Below the pieces are notes generated by a model. It did no database searches and was not told where the DNA came from. It saw nothing but the letters and a program-made list of their open reading frames with translations. A program made the position numbers and the translations under genes. A DNA stretch of 64,000 nt from the NCBI GenBank assembly GCA_017453205.1, contig JAFTKO010000007.1, positions 62,001-126,000 on the forward strand. Direction: 5' to 3'. Shown here piece after piece: positions 60,018 to 64,000 of the stretch (positions within the stretch are counted from its first letter, which is position 1; each line of letters starts with the position of its first letter). The stretch is from Clostridia bacterium. GTDB taxonomy: Bacteria > Bacillota > Clostridia > Oscillospirales > CAG-272.

Positions 60018-60661
60018 TGAGGAAAAAGAGAGTTTTACTGTTATCCTGTGCGGTCATTCTTCTTTGTCTTTGCATGATCGTGGGCGGGACATATGCACTG
60101 CTTACGGAGCAGGTTGTGACAAACCACCATCTCAAAGCGGGAACGCTGGACGTCACCTTGGAGCGCACCGCGCTGGAATATACCAAGCTTGACGACAGCG
60201 GACGTCTGGTGGTGATCAGCAACTCCGATGTGGTCGACTTTACCAATCTGACAACCGAGAATATTTTCGGCTTGACGGGCGAAACAAAGCTGGTACCCGG
60301 CGGGTATTTCCAAGCCACCATGCGGCTCACCAACAACGGCGACGTAGCGTTTGACTACAGTGTTCAAGTCAAATTAAAGACCGAGAGCAACGCGTTTGCG
60401 GAGCAATTGCAGGTGAGTGTGGTCGATGGCGAGGGAAATCCGATTGTGGATGCCAACGGCGTACCCGTGTTTGACAAAAAGCTGAGCGAGCTCGGAACGG
60501 CGCAGTCGATCGATACCGGCACCATGCTCAAGGCGGGGGCGGATACATTTACCGTTCGCGTGGCCTTCCTTGACAGTGACGAGAACAACGATGCACAGGG
60601 ACTGGAGACCAAATTCGACTTGGTCGTTACCGCGACACAGCAAACGTCTCCCGCACAGTAA
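60017..60661 (+). CDS. TasA/CalY (camelysin)-family surface or fibre protein
   Basis: A 214-residue exported protein. The signal segment is followed by G-G-T-Y-A-L-L-T, which matches the SipW cleavage region of TasA/camelysin proteins. The mature start V-T-N-H-H-L-K-A-G-T-L-D-V-T-L is also typical. The rest is a beta-sandwich with E-T-K-L-V-P-G-G-Y-F, the usual pre-strand motif. TasA-like proteins form biofilm fibres. The start ATG 60017 overlaps the previous stop, and GGAGG lies 11 bases upstream; ATG 60008 is an alternative. It should be a SipW substrate. Confidence 0.88.
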   Translation: MRKKRVLLLSCAVILLCLCMIVGGTYALLTEQVVTNHHLKAGTLDVTLERTALEYTKLDDSGRLVVISNSDVVDFTNLTTENIFGLTGETKLVPGGYFQATMRLTNNGDVAFDYSVQVKLKTESNAFAEQLQVSVVDGEGNPIVDANGVPVFDKKLSELGTAQSIDTGTMLKAGADTFTVRVAFLDSDENNDAQGLETKFDLVVTATQQTSPAQ

Positions 60662-60746
60662 ACAGGACGGTTGCGGCGATGGACTTGCACCGTGACCGCA
60701 CCGCAAGCCAAGTCCAAAAAATTGATTTATTGAAAGGATTTTAACG

Positions 60747-63632
60747 ATGAAGATGAAAAAGAAAGTATTACTTTCCTCTGTTCTGACGATTGCGCTCTGC
60801 TTGAGTTTGATCGCCGGATCGACATTTGCGCTCTTTACGAGTAATAGCGAAGTTAATATTGCTGTTACCGCGGGCAATGTAAATGTTGTGGCAACGGTTC
60901 TCGACGAAACGCTTGCAACCTACTCCATGGGTGTTCAGCAGACAAAGGGAACCTTTGAAAATGGTGGCGAGGCGCTGTTTGACGGTGCATCCAAGCTAAT
61001 TCTCAACGCCGTTACGCCCGGTGACATGGCAACTTTTAAAATTCAGATGGAAAATAAGAGCGATGTTACCATTCAGTACAGAGTGAAATGGAACATCAAG
61101 GGTGAACTGGCAGATGTTCTTACCGCAACAGCCAACGGTGCTGAACTGATAAATAACACCACCGCTTGGGAAAAATGGACAGTTGATGAGGCAACGACAA
61201 AGACCATTGATGTTTCTGTTTTGCTCCCCATCGAGGTTGATGATACTTATCAGAACGCAAATGCGGACATTACCTTTACGGTTGAGGCAGTTCAAGGTAA
61301 TGCTGTTGTAACCGATGTAGCAACCGTTGAACAACTCAAATCCGCACTTTTAATGGGTGAGTCTAACATTTCCTTGGTTAAAAATATCGTGTTTGACGAA
61401 GAGTATGTTTTGGAAATTGCCGACGATAAGATTGTTACCATTGATTTAAATGGTAACAGCATTTCTGGTAACAATACCAAAGCTACAGGTGCTATGATTG
61501 TCAACAACGGTGTGCTTACCATTCTCGGTGATGCCAAATCCGGTATTACCAATACTGCTATCAATGGTGGTGCCCTTATCCAAAATAATGGAACCATGGT
61601 ATTGAGTGGCGGTACCTATGTAGGTTCTTCCATGGATGATTCCGGATATCCGGCATATGCTATCTATACTTCCGGTGATATTACGATCGAAGACGGCACT
61701 AACGTGATCAGCGATCGCGGTGCGATTGAAGTGGAAAGTGGTAACGCTGTGATCAATGGTGGTAGCTTCACCACGACCAATGCGGCAAACACTCGCCCCA
61801 CTGCCATCACGCTTCATACTATTACTGCTCATGAAGGTTCTATACTGACTATCAATGATGGTAGCTTCCAAAACAATTTCACCGGCGTATCCGGTAGTAG
61901 TATTATTTGCCCTTGGGGCGGTGCGATTACCATCTACGGTGGTAATTTCAGCGACGCTGTCGATGATACCACAAACTTTAATAATACCGCCAACTTCCAA
62001 AATTATATGGGTTATAGCGTACCTGTGAAAGTATATGGCGGTACTTTTGACGACAGCACTGTTGTTAAGAATGTTGCCGAAGGCTATAAGGTTATCGATA
62101 ATACAGCGGTAGATGGTACATATATTGTAACTTCCGAAGGTAATCAGACAATTGTCAATTCTAACGGTGATACTGTGATTGTTCCCGAAATTCCCGAGGG
62201 CGCTTCTTATGAGATCATTAAAGAGGAAGATGCGCTGACGGATGCAATTACGAGTGGTAAAACTTACATTTTCTTGGAGGATGGAGATTACACTCTTCCT
62301 GCAGTTGCCGCCGGAAAGGCTCTTACCATTGCAGGTACTGCAGAGGTAAAGATTGACAGAAGTAAGGCACTTGGGCTTTCCGGCTCCGATCTTTCTTTTT
62401 ACGGTGTTACTCTCACTGGTAAAAATACAAACTATATTGGATATCAGCATACTGCAAAAGAAAGCTATACCAACTGTGTGATCGATGATCAGATTTTTTG
62501 CTATGCTGCGGAAATCGAGTTTGTCAACTGTACTTTCAACCAAACCTCTGCCGATGCTTACAACGTATGGACCTATGGCTCCAATACCGTAAGCTTTACG
62601 GGCTGTACTTTTAACAGTGCAGGTAAGGCGCTTCTGATCTACAGTGAGGGCGGTGCTACCGCGTCCGGCGCTCAAAATGTAACGATTGAAAACTGTGTCT
62701 TTAATGCTACCACTCCCGTGGAGGGAAAAGCTGCCATCGAAATCGATGACAGTATGGAAAAGAACACCGTTTATGTTACTATAAACAACACGGTTGCAAA
62801 CGGCTTTGCAACAGGTTCTGTAAGTGGCAATACCCTTTGGAATCACAAGGTAAATTCCTCTTCCAATGTCCAGGGCGAATGTTTGGTTCTCACGGTCGAC
62901 GGAACTTATTATGTAGATAACGATACCGCTATTGAAACTGCTTTAAAGGGCAATACTCAAAAGAATATTCATGTTGAACTGTATGATGATGTGAATTTGA
63001 AATCGAGCTCCACTACTCTTTTGGGAGGAGATGCTACCGAGACAATTACCATCAACGGAAACGGAAATCAACTTACTCTTACCACAACCTACTGGAGCTA
63101 CCTTGATATGTCCAATCCCAACGGTAAGCTTGTAATCAATGATGCAACCGTTACAAGTACACAATCCAGTGGTACTTGGAACTCCTATGATGTGGCATTT
63201 ACTTGCAGTGTAGAATTGAATGACGTAGACTTTTTGAAAGCAGTTGCGCTTGACGGTTCTCAAAAAGCTGTATTGAACAATGTTACTATCACAGAGACTA
63301 ATGATTACTATGCGTTGTGGATTTGCTCCAATGTAGAAGAAGTTGTTTTAAATCATTGCGAAATTTCTTCGGGCAGAGGAATTAAGATTGACAACCAATA
63401 CGAAAGCAATTCTGTTTGTACCAAGCTGACGGTTTCCAACACGTCTTTTGCAACCGCTAAAAAGGCTGCAATTATGGTTTGCTCTCCGGCAGGTGCGAAT
63501 ATCACACTGAACAATGTTGATATCAGCAACTGCGCAGCAGATTCGACCAATGCGGTTTGGGTAGACTCGGATGCAGCTGCTTATTATGCAAATGTGATTG
63601 TTTCCGGCGGAACCAAGATGCAAGAGGCATAA
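60747..63632 (+). CDS. large SipW-dependent beta-helix surface protein
   Basis: A 961-residue exported protein. Its N-terminus (K-K-K-V-L-L-S-S, then G-S-T-F-A-L-F-T-S, then A-V-T-A-G-N-V-N-V) is TasA-like, so it should be processed by the SipW-type peptidase. About residues 30-190 form a TasA-type beta-sandwich. The remainder consists of right-handed parallel beta-helix turns (I-N-G-G-S-F, I-Y-G-G-N-F, V-N-C-T-F-N, L-N-N-V-T-I patterns). It has no C-terminal anchor. Fusion of a TasA-like head to a long beta-helix suggests an adhesin built into the fibre or matrix. AAAGG precedes the ATG; it is the last gene of the operon. Confidence 0.87.
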   Translation: MKMKKKVLLSSVLTIALCLSLIAGSTFALFTSNSEVNIAVTAGNVNVVATVLDETLATYSMGVQQTKGTFENGGEALFDGASKLILNAVTPGDMATFKIQMENKSDVTIQYRVKWNIKGELADVLTATANGAELINNTTAWEKWTVDEATTKTIDVSVLLPIEVDDTYQNANADITFTVEAVQGNAVVTDVATVEQLKSALLMGESNISLVKNIVFDEEYVLEIADDKIVTIDLNGNSISGNNTKATGAMIVNNGVLTILGDAKSGITNTAINGGALIQNNGTMVLSGGTYVGSSMDDSGYPAYAIYTSGDITIEDGTNVISDRGAIEVESGNAVINGGSFTTTNAANTRPTAITLHTITAHEGSILTINDGSFQNNFTGVSGSSIICPWGGAITIYGGNFSDAVDDTTNFNNTANFQNYMGYSVPVKVYGGTFDDSTVVKNVAEGYKVIDNTAVDGTYIVTSEGNQTIVNSNGDTVIVPEIPEGASYEIIKEEDALTDAITSGKTYIFLEDGDYTLPAVAAGKALTIAGTAEVKIDRSKALGLSGSDLSFYGVTLTGKNTNYIGYQHTAKESYTNCVIDDQIFCYAAEIEFVNCTFNQTSADAYNVWTYGSNTVSFTGCTFNSAGKALLIYSEGGATASGAQNVTIENCVFNATTPVEGKAAIEIDDSMEKNTVYVTINNTVANGFATGSVSGNTLWNHKVNSSSNVQGECLVLTVDGTYYVDNDTAIETALKGNTQKNIHVELYDDVNLKSSSTTLLGGDATETITINGNGNQLTLTTTYWSYLDMSNPNGKLVINDATVTSTQSSGTWNSYDVAFTCSVELNDVDFLKAVALDGSQKAVLNNVTITETNDYYALWICSNVEEVVLNHCEISSGRGIKIDNQYESNSVCTKLTVSNTSFATAKKAAIMVCSPAGANITLNNVDISNCAADSTNAVWVDSDAAAYYANVIVSGGTKMQEA

Positions 63633-63660
63633 TCTTGAAATATTGAATTATCAATTTTTC

Positions 63661-63690
63661 GCGCCCACGGGAAAATCCCGTGGGCGTTTT
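63661..63690 (+). terminator. terminator of the SipW operon
   Basis: CGCCCACGGGA pairs with TCCCGTGGGCG, followed by TTTTT. Confidence 0.92.
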
Positions 63691-63746
63691 TCGCGCTCAT
63701 CGCGGCGTTAACCGTGGTTATCATCGGATAGAGCACATCTAAAAAA

Positions 63747-64000
63747 TCATTGTCTGTTTAGATCATGATATTTTTCCTCTAATAACTTGATCAATCTTTG
63801 AATACTCAATTGCTTTATTTTGTCGCATGATTCCATATTCAAATTACCGACTCCGTCTAAAAGCTTTTTTACAGTGCCAATGTCCTTTTTATAAAAATCA
63901 TTGATGTTGGAAAAACTATAGATCGCCGCAATATACTGTTGAAACATATTTATTTGTTTGCTTGTGGATTTTGAAATTAAGTCGATTATTTTATCTACAT
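63747..64000 (-). CDS. C-terminal part of an unrecognised protein, runs off the window
   Basis: The minus-strand frame is open from the window edge to a stop at 63747. The visible 84 residues are helical and Lys/Ile-rich, with a Leu-rich end (R-L-I-K-L-L-E-E-K-Y). The internal Met at 63947 need not be the start, since the frame continues upstream. No family recognised. It is convergent with the SipW operon. Confidence 0.5.
   Translation of the reverse strand, partial: VDKIIDLISKSTSKQINMFQQYIAAIYSFSNINDFYKKDIGTVKKLLDGVGNLNMESCDKIKQLSIQRLIKLLEEKYHDLNRQ

Noticed and set aside
61446..62846. Long minus-strand frame (466 codons) inside the beta-helix gene
   Set aside because: Antisense shadow; the plus-strand frame is continuous and has coherent beta-helix repeats.

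Overview
The window looks like chromosomal DNA of an anaerobic, spore-forming, gut-associated Clostridia (Bacillota), probably Oscillospirales-like. This is inferred from the spoIIA sporulation operon, two oxygen-sensitive glycyl radical enzymes, an iron-sulfur L-serine dehydratase, a bile salt hydrolase, Prp/L27 processing, consensus SigA promoters with AGGAGG-type ribosome binding sites, and lipoproteins typical of that group. Housekeeping genes are moderately GC-rich. The surface-protein and regulatory regions are clearly AT-richer.

Layout. 1-3.2 kb: end of a glycan-use operon (alpha/beta hydrolase, GH3 hexosaminidase, beta-phosphoglucomutase). 3.2-5.8 kb: two leftward genes (beta-lactamase-fold hydrolase, acyltransferase with a zinc ribbon). 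5.8-7.3 kb: gene graveyard (decayed serine recombinase, tail of a leucine-rich-repeat surface protein). 7.4-17.0 kb: a GntR-controlled fermentation locus (FGGY kinase, glycyl radical enzyme 1, deoxyribose-phosphate aldolase, Fe-alcohol dehydrogenase, glycyl radical enzyme 2, activase). 17.2-27.8 kb: a small peptide, then a duplicated surface cassette (solute-binding-like lipoprotein, GLUG-repeat protein, endonuclease/exonuclease/phosphatase-fold lipoprotein). 28-31.4 kb: tRNA, LRR lipoprotein, polysaccharide deacetylase, Gfo/Idh oxidoreductase. 31.5-39.4 kb: AraC regulator, Rad3-type helicase, aminotransferase, radical SAM protein, Wzz/tyrosine-kinase pair. 39.4-42.4 kb: DUF4358/SGNH/membrane genes and bile salt hydrolase. 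42.4-45.0 kb: rplU-prp-rpmA and a small membrane-protein operon with its winged-helix regulator. 45.2-49.1 kb: spoIIAA, spoIIAB, sigF, sdaA and a GNAT gene. 49.3-57.3 kb: argG-H-C-J-B-D-F behind a perfect ARG box. 57.5-63.7 kb: a tyrosine recombinase, a putative invertible promoter, and a SipW signal peptidase/TasA-like/beta-helix surface operon.

Two systems stand out. (1) Between the tyrosine recombinase and the SipW operon lies a 303-bp segment bounded by perfect 24-bp inverted repeats. It carries a near-consensus promoter (TTGACA, 17 bp, TAAAAT) on the minus strand, pointing away from the operon, and a rightward terminator. This reads as a phase-variable switch captured in the OFF state. 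(2) The glycyl radical locus suggests a redox-balanced fermentation that could dehydrate a pentitol (or its phosphate) to a 2-deoxypentose, cleave the phosphate with a DeoC-type aldolase, and reduce acetaldehyde to ethanol. The pathway is inference; the genes and motifs are seen directly.

A dispersed intergenic palindromic repeat recurs in the right half and separates spoIIAA from spoIIAB, which are normally contiguous.
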